Positions 34,201 to 45,521 of a stretch of DNA of 48,957 nucleotides are shown here, piece after piece. Both the position numbers and the translations under genes were made by a program. This DNA comes from an uncultured Holophagaceae bacterium (lineage in GTDB: Bacteria; Acidobacteriota; Holophagae; Holophagales; Holophagaceae). The notes under the pieces were generated by a model, which saw nothing but the letters and a program-made list of their open reading frames with translations, searched no databases and had not been told where the DNA came from. Where the stretch lies: contig CAIMFT010000024.1 in NCBI GenBank assembly GCA_903840385.1, positions 1-48,957 of the forward strand, given 5' to 3'. Every line of letters starts with the position of its first letter. The first letter of the stretch is position 1.

Positions 34201-35892
34201 ATGGACCGTCCCTGGACCCAGCACTACGACCCCGGCGTGCCCCGGGACCCCTCCTTTGAAACCTGCTCTGTCCTGGACTTCTTTGACCGCAGCGTGGCCG
34301 CCTGGCCCGAGCGCCCCGCCGTCACCCTCAAGGGTCGGACCCTCAGCTACCGGCAGCTGGCAGATCACGTGGACCGCTTCACGGCGGCCTTGGCGGGCCT
34401 GGGGGTCGAGAAGGACACCCGGGTCGCGCTCTGGATGCCCAACCTGCCGCAGATGATGATCGCCTTCCTGGCCACCCTCCGCCTGGGGGCCCAGGTGGTG
34501 AACACCAACCCCCTCTATGTGGAGCGGGAGCTGGAGCACCAGTTCAACGATGCCGGGGTGACCGTGGTGGTGACCCTGGACTATCTCTGGATGCACAAGC
34601 TCCGGCCCATGCTGGCGCGCACCGGGGTGCAGCAGGTGGTGGTGGCCTCCATCCCGGACTACCTGCCCTTCCCCTTGAACCTGCTGGCACCCCTCAAGCT
34701 CCGCCGGACCGGGCACCACGCCAAGGTCCCCCGGGAGGCCAACGTCCACCTCTTCCGTGAGCTCATCGCCCGGACCTCGCCCCAACCACCCCGACCGTCC
34801 CTCCCCCTGGATCACCTGGCGGTGCTCCAGTACACCGGCGGCACCACGGGCCTCTCCAAGGGCGCCATGCTGTCCCACCGGAACCTCTCGGTGAACGTCC
34901 AGCAGGCGGCCTCCTGGTTCCCGGATGTGCGGCCCGGCCACGAGGTGCTGCTGGCCTGCCTGCCCTTCTTCCACGGCTTCGGGATGATGGTCGGCATCCT
35001 CTGGCCCCTCAGCACCGGGGCGCACATCGTCCTGGCGCCCAACCCCCGGGACATCGCCGACCTGGTGAAGTCCATCCACAAGCACCGGGTGAGCCTCTTC
35101 CCGGCGGTGCCGGCCCTGTTCCAGGCCATCACCACCTACCCCGGCGTGGACCGCCTGGACATGTCCAGCGTGCGGGCCTGCTTCTCCGGCTCCGCCCCCC
35201 TGCCGGTGGAGGTGCTGGCCCGCTTCGAGGCCCTGACAGGCGGCAAGATCACCGAGGGCTTCGGCATGACCGAGACCACCACAGCCACCCACGGCAATCC
35301 CCTGCACGGCCTCCGCAAGCCCGGCTCCGTGGGCATTCCCTTCCCCGGCACCGAGGCCCGGGTGGTGGACCTGGAGACCGGGGAGCGGGACCTGGGTGTG
35401 GGCGAGGAGGGCGAGCTCATCGTCCGGGGACCCCAGATCATGGCGGGCTACTGGAACCGGCCAGAAGAGACGGCCCTGGTCCTGCGCAATGGCTGGATGT
35501 ACACCGGCGACCTGGCCCGGGTGGACGCGGACGGCTACACCTACATCGTGGGCAGGAAGAAGGACATGATCATCGTGAGCGGCTACAACGTGTATCCCGA
35601 TGAGATCGACCAGCTCATCTTCAGCCACCCGGCTGTGCTGGAGTCAGCCACCATCGGCGTACCGGACGAGCGCTGCGGGGAGCGGGTCAAGTCCTTCGTG
35701 GTGCTCCGCCCCGGGCACAGCCTCGACGCCGAGACCCTCCAGGCCTACCTCGGGGGCCAGCTGGCGAAGTACAAGCTCCCCAGGGACATCGAGTTCATCG
35801 AGGCCCTGCCCCGCAGCTCCATGCTGAAGATCCTGCGGCGGGAGCTGCGGGACCGGGAGCTGCAGCGGGGGAAGGAAGCCACCAGCGCCTAG
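34201..35892 (+). CDS. fadD: Long-chain fatty acid-CoA ligase
   Basis: 563-residue AMP-forming acyl-CoA synthetase, activating fatty acids with ATP and CoA. P-loop YTGGTTGLSKGAMLSHRN, GFGMTETTTATHGN (motif with the conserved Glu), YTGDLARVDADGYTYIVGRK and SGYNVYPDEI are intact. The C-terminal catalytic Lys lies in SSMLKILRREL; family members usually have Gly before this Lys, here Leu. A TATGCT box near 34149 is a possible -10. Fits lipid degradation or incorporation, alongside methylmalonyl-CoA epimerase. The exact chain length preference cannot be read. Confidence 0.9.
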   Translation: MDRPWTQHYDPGVPRDPSFETCSVLDFFDRSVAAWPERPAVTLKGRTLSYRQLADHVDRFTAALAGLGVEKDTRVALWMPNLPQMMIAFLATLRLGAQVVNTNPLYVERELEHQFNDAGVTVVVTLDYLWMHKLRPMLARTGVQQVVVASIPDYLPFPLNLLAPLKLRRTGHHAKVPREANVHLFRELIARTSPQPPRPSLPLDHLAVLQYTGGTTGLSKGAMLSHRNLSVNVQQAASWFPDVRPGHEVLLACLPFFHGFGMMVGILWPLSTGAHIVLAPNPRDIADLVKSIHKHRVSLFPAVPALFQAITTYPGVDRLDMSSVRACFSGSAPLPVEVLARFEALTGGKITEGFGMTETTTATHGNPLHGLRKPGSVGIPFPGTEARVVDLETGERDLGVGEEGELIVRGPQIMAGYWNRPEETALVLRNGWMYTGDLARVDADGYTYIVGRKKDMIIVSGYNVYPDEIDQLIFSHPAVLESATIGVPDERCGERVKSFVVLRPGHSLDAETLQAYLGGQLAKYKLPRDIEFIEALPRSSMLKILRRELRDRELQRGKEATSA

Positions 35893-35913
35893 CCACAGCG
35901 GCCCGCACGCCGC

Positions 35914-36924
35914 TCAGTGACAGGGGGCCATGGTGACGGCCGCAACCTTGCCCTTCTGCTGGTCCAGCCGCTGGCCCTCCTCTTCCAGGAAGCTCATCAG
36001 TGCGCTGGCCTCCTCGGTGTTGAGGCTCAGGTTCGGCATGACCAGGTTGGTGTACCGGGCCTGCAGGGCCAGGGCCTGGGGATCCCGCTCGGCCAGCATC
36101 TTGTCGGGCTCGGTCAGCCAGCGGGCGAGCCAGACCGGCTCCCGGCGGCGGGTCACATCGGCAAGGTCAGGCGCAATGGCCTGCTTGACCCGGGCGGCTT
36201 CGCCCTCTTCGCCCACGGTATGGCAGGCACCGCAGCGGGTGCGAAAGAGGTCCTCGCCCCGGCCCAGGTTCCGCACCTTGGGGGCACTGGCGTAGTCCAG
36301 CCCGGCCTTGGAAGGCTGCTGCCAGTTGGAGAGCCAGCTACCCATCTGGGTGGCCAGGACGTGGGCGTTCTCATAGGGAGACCGCTTCATCCACTGCCCC
36401 GTGCTCTGATTGCCAATGATCAGGCTCATGCTGTGCCCCTTCAGGTTCGAGGGATCCGAGCCCGCACTGAGCAGACCCAGCTTGTGGCGCAGGAGGGTGA
36501 TGTCATTCACGTTGCCGGTCAGGAACATCCAGCCCGGACCTGTCTGGTAGCGCTTTGCATAGGCCTTGAGCACCGCCGGGCTGTCCCGCTCGGGGTCGAT
36601 GCTGATGGACAGGAAGAAGATGTCCTTGCCCACCCGATCCCCCAGGATCTCCTGGACCTCCCGCATGCGGGCGGTCTCCAGCGGGCACACATCCTTGCAG
36701 TGGGTGAACATGAAGTTCACCGCCACCACCTTGCCCTTGATCAGATCATCAAAGAAGCGCACCGACTGGCCGTCCTGGTTGACCAGGGTGACATTGGGGA
36801 AGTAGTCGGCCCCCCAGACTGTCGTCCCAGCCCGGGCCGAGACGCTACCTGAACCAAGTGCCCCCAGGGTGAGGAGCAGGGCCACAAAGGCGGCGGCGAA
36901 GGGGTTGCGGTGCGGGCGGCGCAT
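35914..36924 (-). CDS. SCO1/SenC domain fused to cytochrome c
   Basis: 336 residues. Signal or anchor helix (FAAAFVALLLTLGALG), then a thioredoxin-like SCO domain with copper ligands Cys76 and Cys80 in FTHCKDVCPLE and the conserved His in GHSMSLIIGN, then a mono-heme cytochrome c domain (CGACHTVG near residue 230, axial Met probably in LVMPNLSL). SCO proteins deliver copper or act as thiol oxidoreductases for copper enzymes; the heme suggests electron transfer. It lies 58 bp downstream of the multicopper oxidase on the same strand, so it probably matures or relays electrons from that enzyme. ATG at 36924 follows AGGAG; an upstream in-frame start would add an unlikely 40 residues inside the intergenic region and the end of the oxidase gene. 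Confidence 0.88.
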   Translation of the reverse strand: MRRPHRNPFAAAFVALLLTLGALGSGSVSARAGTTVWGADYFPNVTLVNQDGQSVRFFDDLIKGKVVAVNFMFTHCKDVCPLETARMREVQEILGDRVGKDIFFLSISIDPERDSPAVLKAYAKRYQTGPGWMFLTGNVNDITLLRHKLGLLSAGSDPSNLKGHSMSLIIGNQSTGQWMKRSPYENAHVLATQMGSWLSNWQQPSKAGLDYASAPKVRNLGRGEDLFRTRCGACHTVGEEGEAARVKQAIAPDLADVTRRREPVWLARWLTEPDKMLAERDPQALALQARYTNLVMPNLSLNTEEASALMSFLEEEGQRLDQQKGKVAAVTMAPCH

Positions 36925-36982
36925 GGGCGCTCCTATGACTTGAGTGAAGGCGGCAATGACCAGGGGAGGATGGGGCCTTGGC

Positions 36983-39652
<2,670 letters not shown>

Positions 39653-39813
39653 GTCCCTCCCAAAAAACCTGCGCTGGCCCGTACCTCGGTCCAGGCCGAT
39701 GGCCGGCTGCAGCAGGCTGCGATTGCGACCACTGCGGTGTAGTTCACGCTTGGCCTAGACTGAAATGACTAGGTGCTTGCTAGCAGGATCTCCCAGAGCC
39801 TCACAGGCAACAG

Positions 39814-39844
39814 ATCCGGTTTGAAAAAACCTACCCATCCGGTT
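39814..39844. repeat. Direct repeat ATCCGGTT upstream of the multicopper oxidase
   Basis: ATCCGGTT occurs at 39814-39821 and 39837-39844, 23 bases apart start to start (about two helical turns), some 160 bases upstream of the oxidase start. It could be a regulator site, but two copies only is weak evidence. The rest of the gap 39653-39917 shows no gene. Confidence 0.25.
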
Positions 39845-39865
39845 AAAAGTTTTTGTTTTTTAGGC

Positions 39866-39902
39866 AACACGAAGGGGGCGCCGTTGGCGCCCCCTTCGTG
39901 TT
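39866..39902 (-). terminator. 17-bp perfect hairpin after the Fe-S oxidoreductase
   Basis: AACACGAAGGGGGCGCC (39866-39882) pairs fully with 39886-39902 across a 3-base loop, 15 bases downstream of the stop codon of the EtfD-like gene. No U-run follows on that strand, so it is not a textbook intrinsic terminator, but position and stability argue for 3'-end formation or mRNA protection. Confidence 0.6.
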
Positions 39903-39917
39903 TGGTAAAGGCAGTGC

Positions 39918-41954
39918 CTAGGCCTTGAGGGCCTTGGCGGCCAGCTCGAGCACATCGGTGGTGGCGATGCCCTCGCGGCCAGTCTCGCCAGCGGCGTTGT
40001 TGAGCATGACGTTGCAGAAGGGGCAGCCCACGGCGATGGTGGTTGCCTTGGTCTCCATGGCCTGCTCGAAGCGCTCGTGGTTCACGCGCTTGCCCAGGTG
40101 CTCCTCCAGCCAGAAGCGGCCGCCGCCAGCGCCGCAGCACATGGTGGCTTCCCCGTGCTTATCCATCTCGGTGAGCTTCACACCGGGGATGGCGCCCAGG
40201 ATAGCGCGAGGTGCGTCCACCTGGCCGTTGTAGCGGCTGAGGTAGCAGGGGTCGTGGTAGGTGAGGTCCACGTCCACGGTCTGATCCAGCTTGAGGCGGC
40301 CAGAGGCGATGAGCTCCGCCACCAGCTCGGTGCCATGCACCACCTCGAAGGTGCCGCCGAAGTCCGGGTACTCGTTCTTCAGGGTGTTGAGGCAGTGGGG
40401 GCAGTTGGTGATGACCTTCTTCACGCCGTAGCCCTTGAGCAGCTCCACGTTGGTCTCCGTGGCCGTCTGGAAGAGGTACTCGTTGCCCAGGCGGCGGGCG
40501 GACTCACAGGTGCAGCTCTCTTCGGTGCCGAGGATGGCGAAGGAGACGCCCGCAGCCTTGAGCAACTTCACCAAGGACTGGGAGACCTTCTGCCCGGCGG
40601 CATCGTAGCTGCCGGCACAGCCCACCCAGAACAGGTACTCGGCCTCGGGGTTCTCGGCCATGGTCGGAACCTCCAGCCCCTCAGCCCACTTGCCACGATC
40701 GGCCTGGGCCAGGTTCCAGGGGTTGCCCTGGCGCTCCATGCCCTTGAAGGCCACCTGGGCCTCGGCGGGGAAGTCGCTCTCTTCCAGGGTGAGGAAGCGC
40801 CGCATCCCCACGAGCTTGTCCACGAAGCTGATCTGCAGGGGGCAGGCCCACTCGCAGTAGCCGCAGCTGGTGCAGGCCCAGATGGTGTCCTTGCTGATCC
40901 AGCCCTCCAGCTGCTCCTTGCTCCAGGGAGCGGCCTCGTCATCCCGCTGCCAGTGCGAGCCCTCGGGCACGGGGCCACCGATGAGCGGACGGTCCGCCGG
41001 GGCTGGCTGGTCCTGGCCCATTTGCGCCAGGGGCGTGGCCTTGAGGTAGTCCCGCAGGTCGTTGCCGAAGTCCTTGGGGCGGAGGGGCTTGCCGGTGAGG
41101 GTCGTGGGGCAGTTCTCCAGGCAGCGGCCGCACTCCACGCAGGTGTAGAAGTCGAGCATCTGCTTCCAGGTGAAGTCCTGGATCTTGTTGATGCCGAAGT
41201 GCTCGGCCTCCATGTCCATGGGCTTCAGGTTCTTGTTGGGCTCCAGCTCGCGGAAGTAGATGTTGAAGAGCGACGTGAACACATGGAAGTGCTTGGAGTA
41301 GGGCAGGAAGTTGGCGAAGCCATAGAGGGCGGCCAGGTGCAGCCACCACATGCTCTTGTAGAGCACCAGCAGGGCAGTGCCGCCCAGGGGCCGCAGGAGG
41401 TTCGCCACCCAGAGGCTGACCGGGGCCCAGTCCTTCCAGATGGGGTTGTAGAGCCAGATATAGGCGCCGTCCGCCAGCAGATCCGTGACCATGAGGGCGG
41501 CGATAAAGGACAGGGTGCCCCAGGCGTCCAGGGAGTTTTCCAGGCGCCAGGGCTTGGCCACCGCCCGCCGCAGCATGGCCATCCCGATGCCCACCAGCAC
41601 CAGCACCTCGAAGATGTCCTTGGTGGTCTGGTAGCCGAGGCCGAAGGTGCCCAGAGCCGCTGTCAGGTTCCAGTGGAAGAGACCCTCCAGCACCAGCTCC
41701 ACGCTGCGCAGGCCCAGGACGCAGAAGCCCCAGAAGATGAGGAAGTGGTAGATCCCGGCGTAGCGGTCGCGGTGCATGCGCTTCTGCGCCAGGGCCAGGA
41801 CGAAGACGCCCTTGAGGCGCACCCAGGGCTGGTCGAAGCGGTTGTCCGGCAGGCCGGCCCGCAGGGTGGCCAGGCGCTGCCGCATGGTCCACACGAAGAA
41901 GCCAACGGCGCCCAGCGTCATGAGCCAGAACAGCACGATTTCCAGGACCTTCAT
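39918..41954 (-). CDS. EtfD-like membrane Fe-S oxidoreductase
   Basis: 678 residues. N-terminal NarI-like membrane part with about six helices (VLFWLMTLGAVGFFVWTM, FLIFWGFCVLGLRSVELV, VLVLVGIGMAMLRRAV, LSFIAALMVTDLLADGAYI) carrying His residues for possible heme b. Two [4Fe-4S] motifs: CVECGRCLENCP and CTSCGYCEWACP. Two CCG domains: CPHCLNTLKNE and CCGAGGGRFWLEEHLGKR. This is the architecture of HdrDE-like/EtfD proteins that pass electrons from electron-transfer flavoprotein (beta-oxidation) to quinone. etfAB are not in the window. ATG follows TAGGAGGAACCC, a strong ribosome site. A natural partner for the acyl-CoA ligase. Confidence 0.87.
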   Translation of the reverse strand: MKVLEIVLFWLMTLGAVGFFVWTMRQRLATLRAGLPDNRFDQPWVRLKGVFVLALAQKRMHRDRYAGIYHFLIFWGFCVLGLRSVELVLEGLFHWNLTAALGTFGLGYQTTKDIFEVLVLVGIGMAMLRRAVAKPWRLENSLDAWGTLSFIAALMVTDLLADGAYIWLYNPIWKDWAPVSLWVANLLRPLGGTALLVLYKSMWWLHLAALYGFANFLPYSKHFHVFTSLFNIYFRELEPNKNLKPMDMEAEHFGINKIQDFTWKQMLDFYTCVECGRCLENCPTTLTGKPLRPKDFGNDLRDYLKATPLAQMGQDQPAPADRPLIGGPVPEGSHWQRDDEAAPWSKEQLEGWISKDTIWACTSCGYCEWACPLQISFVDKLVGMRRFLTLEESDFPAEAQVAFKGMERQGNPWNLAQADRGKWAEGLEVPTMAENPEAEYLFWVGCAGSYDAAGQKVSQSLVKLLKAAGVSFAILGTEESCTCESARRLGNEYLFQTATETNVELLKGYGVKKVITNCPHCLNTLKNEYPDFGGTFEVVHGTELVAELIASGRLKLDQTVDVDLTYHDPCYLSRYNGQVDAPRAILGAIPGVKLTEMDKHGEATMCCGAGGGRFWLEEHLGKRVNHERFEQAMETKATTIAVGCPFCNVMLNNAAGETGREGIATTDVLELAAKALKA

Positions 41955-42099
41955 GGGTTCCTCCTAGCGGCTGGGGTCGACGGTAGCCGGAGCCAGTCGA
42001 TCGATCACCCTGTTGTCAGGTATGGCGGTCTTGATGCCCCAGTGTATCGGTGGCCATGACAAACTGAAGCACCGACCTGAAGTCAGCCCTGGAGTCCCC

Positions 42100-42453
42100 T
42101 TGGCCACCCCCCCCGCCCTGACCTTCGAAGCCGCCGTCACCCGCCCCCTCTCCGTGGTCTTCCGCACCGCCGGAGCCTGGGAGGGCCATGACTACACAGT
42201 GGAAGTGGTGACGGTCCGCACAGGCCTGGATGCCTTTGACGTGGTGGTGGACTTCCGGGACCTGGAGGCCGCCCTGGACCGCAGCCTGGCCCCCCTGCAG
42301 GGGCACCTGCTGGAGGACCTGGGCCTGGACGGCCCCCCGGCCCTGGCCCGCCGTCTGCTGGCGGAGCTGACCCCCTTCGTGGCGGCCCCGGCCCGCTTGA
42401 AGGAAGTGGCCCTCACCGATGGACTGGGCCGCCGTCTGGCGGTCTCGGCCTAG
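42100..42453 (+). CDS. Degenerate 6-pyruvoyl-tetrahydropterin synthase-like protein
   Basis: 117 residues in the QueD/PTPS fold: LTFEAAV, GHDYTVEVV, DVVVDFRDLEAAL and LQGHLLEDLGLD follow the family order (FSAAH, HGHNYRVEV, GMVVDFGDLK, LDHRYLND). Of the three zinc His, the first (FSAAH) is Val, the second (HGH, first His) is Glu, only the third remains; the catalytic Cys before HGH is missing. Start TTG at 42100 with GGAG six bases upstream; the open frame extends further up but lacks a ribosome site. It is followed 5 bp later by a signal peptidase gene and then the N-degron genes. It is probably not a queuosine or folate enzyme any more; role unknown. Confidence 0.65.
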   Translation: MATPPALTFEAAVTRPLSVVFRTAGAWEGHDYTVEVVTVRTGLDAFDVVVDFRDLEAALDRSLAPLQGHLLEDLGLDGPPALARRLLAELTPFVAAPARLKEVALTDGLGRRLAVSA

Positions 42454-42458
42454 GCCCC

Positions 42459-42908
42459 ATGCGGCCCTGGGTCCCCCTGGCCGCCCTGGCCCTGGCCCTG
42501 GCACCCCTGGGGGTGGTGCGCCCCCTGTGGGTGAGCGGCCACAGCATGGAGCCGGGCCTCCCCCACGGCAGCCTCCGCTGGGTCCTGCGAGCCTGGGCCG
42601 CCTCTGCCCCACGGCGCGGGGAGGTCTGGCTAGTGGCCGGACCCGACGGCGACTCTCTGAAGCGCGTGGTGGGCCTGCCGGGGGAGCGACTGAGCTGGTC
42701 GGGGCCGGACCTCACGGTGAACGGCCAGCGCCTGCAGGAGCCCTGGGTGGCCTTTCCGGAGCGGGGGGGACAGGGGGCCTGGGCCTGCGGGGAGGGCTAC
42801 CTGCTGCTGGGAGACAACCGCCCCCTCAGCCGGGATGGCCGGAGCTGGGGACCCCTGCCCGGGACCGCCCTGAAGGGCCGTCTGCTGGGCCCAAGAGCCG
42901 GGTCTTGA
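42459..42908 (+). CDS. Signal peptidase I-like S26 peptidase
   Basis: 149 residues, shorter than E. coli LepB (324) and near the size of Bacillus Sip enzymes. One N-terminal membrane helix (WVPLAALALALAPLGVV) leads to box B VSGHSMEPGL with the nucleophile Ser, box D LKRVVGLPGERL with the general-base Lys, and box E LLLGDNRPLSRDGRSWG. All catalytic residues are in place, so it should cut signal peptides on the outer face of the inner membrane, or be a specialised S26 enzyme. ATG lies 5 bp after the PTPS-like stop codon, without a clear ribosome site, which suggests coupled translation. Confidence 0.88.
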   Translation: MRPWVPLAALALALAPLGVVRPLWVSGHSMEPGLPHGSLRWVLRAWAASAPRRGEVWLVAGPDGDSLKRVVGLPGERLSWSGPDLTVNGQRLQEPWVAFPERGGQGAWACGEGYLLLGDNRPLSRDGRSWGPLPGTALKGRLLGPRAGS

Positions 42909-42960
42909 GCCTGCAATACGCCGGCAGGGGGCTATGCTTGTGTCCCCGGAGACGCCCGAC

Positions 42961-43272
42961 ATGAGCCCCCGCAAGCAGGAGCAGGTCCTCACCCGCAGCC
43001 GGTCCAAGACCCGGCCACCCGGGCTCTGGAGAGTGCTCTTGCACAACGATGACTACACCACCCAGGAGTTCGTGGTGTGGTTGCTGAAGACGGTGTTCCG
43101 CAAGACCGAACCGGAGGCCATGACCATCATGCTGGCGGTCCATAAGGCCGGCACCGGCGTCGCCGGGCGCTACACCAAGGATGTGGCCGAGACCCGCGCC
43201 GAGCGGGGTCGCCAGATGGCCGAGCGGGAGGGCTTTCCCCTGCTCCTCACTGTGGAGCCCGACCATGCCTGA
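42961..43272 (+). CDS. clpS: ClpS, N-degron adaptor for ClpA
   Basis: 103-residue adaptor that binds N-terminal Leu, Phe, Tyr or Trp of proteins and hands them to ClpAP. The binding-pocket segment VLLHNDDYTTQEFVVWLL (conserved Asn-Asp-Asp) and EAMTIMLAVHKAGTGVAGRY are typical; the N-terminal tail is disordered and basic. ATG at 42961 has GGAG in the leader; an in-frame ATG at 42934 would add nine residues. Its stop overlaps clpA's ATG by eight bases. A TATGCT near 42936 may be an internal promoter. Confidence 0.94.
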   Translation: MSPRKQEQVLTRSRSKTRPPGLWRVLLHNDDYTTQEFVVWLLKTVFRKTEPEAMTIMLAVHKAGTGVAGRYTKDVAETRAERGRQMAEREGFPLLLTVEPDHA

Positions 43273-45521
43273 AGCACCGCAGATCAGCAAGGGACTGGAC
43301 AAGTCCTTCCAGCGGGCCTTCGAGCTGGCCAAGGCGCGCCGCCATGAGGACGTGGCCCTGGAGCACCTGCTCCTGGCCCTGCTGGATGAGCCCCATGCCG
43401 CCGGGATCCTCCGGGCCTGTGGGGTGGACCTGGAGCAGCTGCGGGAGGAGCTGGAAGGCATCCTCGCCCTGGCCTTCGAGGCCATCACCGAAGGCGAGCC
43501 CCCCCACCCTCACAGCACCCTTGGCTTTGTCCGGGTGGTGGAGCGGGCCCCTCCTCCACAGCCTCAGCGCCGGCAAGAGCGCCATCCAGGGGGGCGAGCT
43601 CCTGCCGGGCTTCCTTGAGGAGGAGTCCAGCCCCGCCCGCCACCTGCTGGAGAAACACGGTGTGCGGCGCCTCCCCCTGCTCAAGGTCCTGAGCCACGGC
43701 CCGACCCGGAAGGCCCCCAAGAAGGCGTCCGCCCATCCGGCGGAAGAGCCTTCCACCGAAGAGCCGGAAGCCGTGGCCCCCAAGCCCCTGGAGGCCTACG
43801 CCACGGACCTCGTGGCCCGGGCGGCGGCGGGACGGCTGGACCCCCTGGTGGGCCGCGAGCCCGAGATCACCCGCATGGCGCAGATCCTCTGCCGGCGCCG
43901 CAAGAACAACCCCCTGCTGGTGGGCGAGTCGGGCGTGGGCAAGACTGCCATCGTGGAAGGCCTGGCGCGCCGCATCCACGAAGGCAAGGTGCCCACCCCC
44001 CTGAAGGCCGCGCGGATCTACGCCCTGGACATGGGGGCCCTGCTGGCGGGCACCCGCTACCGCGGCGACTTCGAGGAGCGCCTGAAAGCAGTGCTCACGG
44101 CCCTCGGCGAGACCCCCGGTGCCATCCTCTTCGTGGACGAGCTGCACACCCTGGTGGGCGCCGGTGCCACGGGCGGTGGGGCCATGGATGCCGCCAACCT
44201 CCTCAAGCCGGCCCTGGCCTCGGGCGAGCTGCGCTGTGTCGGCGCCACCACGTTCCAGGACATGAAGGGCTCTCTGGACCGGGACCGGGCCCTCTCCCGC
44301 CGCTTCCAGGTGGTGGAAGTGAGCGAGCCCTCCACAGCCGATGCCATCGCCGTACTGCGGGGTCTGCAGGCCGCCTACGAGACCCATCACGGCGTCACCT
44401 ACTCCGAGGCCGCCCTGGAGGCCGCGGTGAGCCTGGCGGCGCGCCACCTGCCGGAGCGCCGCCTGCCGGACAGCGCCCTGGATGTCATCGACGAGGCCGG
44501 GGCCGCCCGCAAGCTGCTGCCCAAAAAGGCGAAGTCGCGCGTGGTGGATGCCGCCGAGATCGAGGCCGTCGTGGCCCGCATGGCCCGGGTACCCGTGGCC
44601 TCGGTGAGCATGGATGACCGCAAGGCCCTGGCCGGGCTTGAGAGTGCCCTCCAGGCGCAGATCTTTGGCCAGAACCCAGCCTGCGAGGCGGTGGCCAGCG
44701 CCATCAAGCTGGCGCGCTCCGGCCTGCGGGACCCCCTCAAGCCCATGGGCTGCTTCCTCTTTGCCGGCCCCACCGGCGTGGGCAAGACCGAGCTGGCCAA
44801 GCAGCTCGCCAAGGCCCTGGGCATCGCCTTCCTGCGCTTCGACATGAGCGAGTACCAGGAGAAGCACGCCGTGGCCCGCCTCATCGGCGCGCCGCCGGGC
44901 TACGTGGGCTACGAGGAGGGCGGCCTGCTCACAGACGCCGTGCGCAAGCAGCCCCATGCGGTGCTGCTGCTGGACGAACTGGAGAAGGCCCACCCGGACC
45001 TCTTCGGCGTGCTGCTGCAGGTCATGGACCACGCCACCCTGACGGACAGCCATGGCCGCAGCGCCGACTTCCGCCACACGGTGCTGGTGATGACGACCAA
45101 TGTGGGAGCCCGGGAGCTCTCGGCCCGGCAGGTGGGCTTCGCCGACGCCGGGGCCCGGCGCTCGGCCACTGGGACCCTGGAGAAGGCCTTCAGCCCTGAG
45201 TTCCGCAACCGCCTGGACGCCATCCTCCAGTTCGCCTCCCTGGGCCGCAGCGAGATGACCAAGGTGGCGGCCAAGCACCTGCGGGAGCTGGAGGTCCAAC
45301 TGGCAGAGAAGGGCGTGACCCTCACCTGCGCTCCGGTGGCGCTGACCTGGCTGGCGGAGAAGGGCCACGACCCAGCCTTTGGCGCCCGCCCCATGGCGCG
45401 CCTCATCGAACGGGAGCTCCGGCGGCCCCTGGCGGAGGCCCTGCTCTTTGGCCCCCTCACCAAGGGTGGAAAGGCCGCCGTGGACCTCAAGGACGGCCGC
45501 CTGTGCCTGTCTTTCGCCTGA
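43265..45521 (+). CDS. clpA: ClpA, ATPase of the ClpAP protease, with apparent frameshift
   Basis: AAA+ unfoldase for ClpP. Reading starts at ATG 43265 ([31 protein letters not shown] is the Clp N-domain). The N-domain frame runs to VVERA at 43547-43549, then the homologous sequence ([15 protein letters not shown], ending [15 protein letters not shown]) continues in the +1 frame from 43551 to the stop at 45519-45521. One C too many in the run at 43548-43551 explains it; joined, the protein is about 751 residues (E. coli 758). AAA1 Walker [10 protein letters not shown] (about 220), AAA2 Walker [10 protein letters not shown] (about 500), ClpP-docking loop [10 protein letters not shown] with VGF in place of IGL. 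If the base is real, ClpA would be made only as an N-domain fragment (stop near 43618) or by slippage or internal initiation. Confidence 0.88.

Noticed and set aside
34093..35628. Extension of the beta-barrel protein upstream to about 740 residues
   Set aside because: The added part lies antisense to the acyl-CoA ligase; a clear signal peptide and GGAGG site place the start at 34092.
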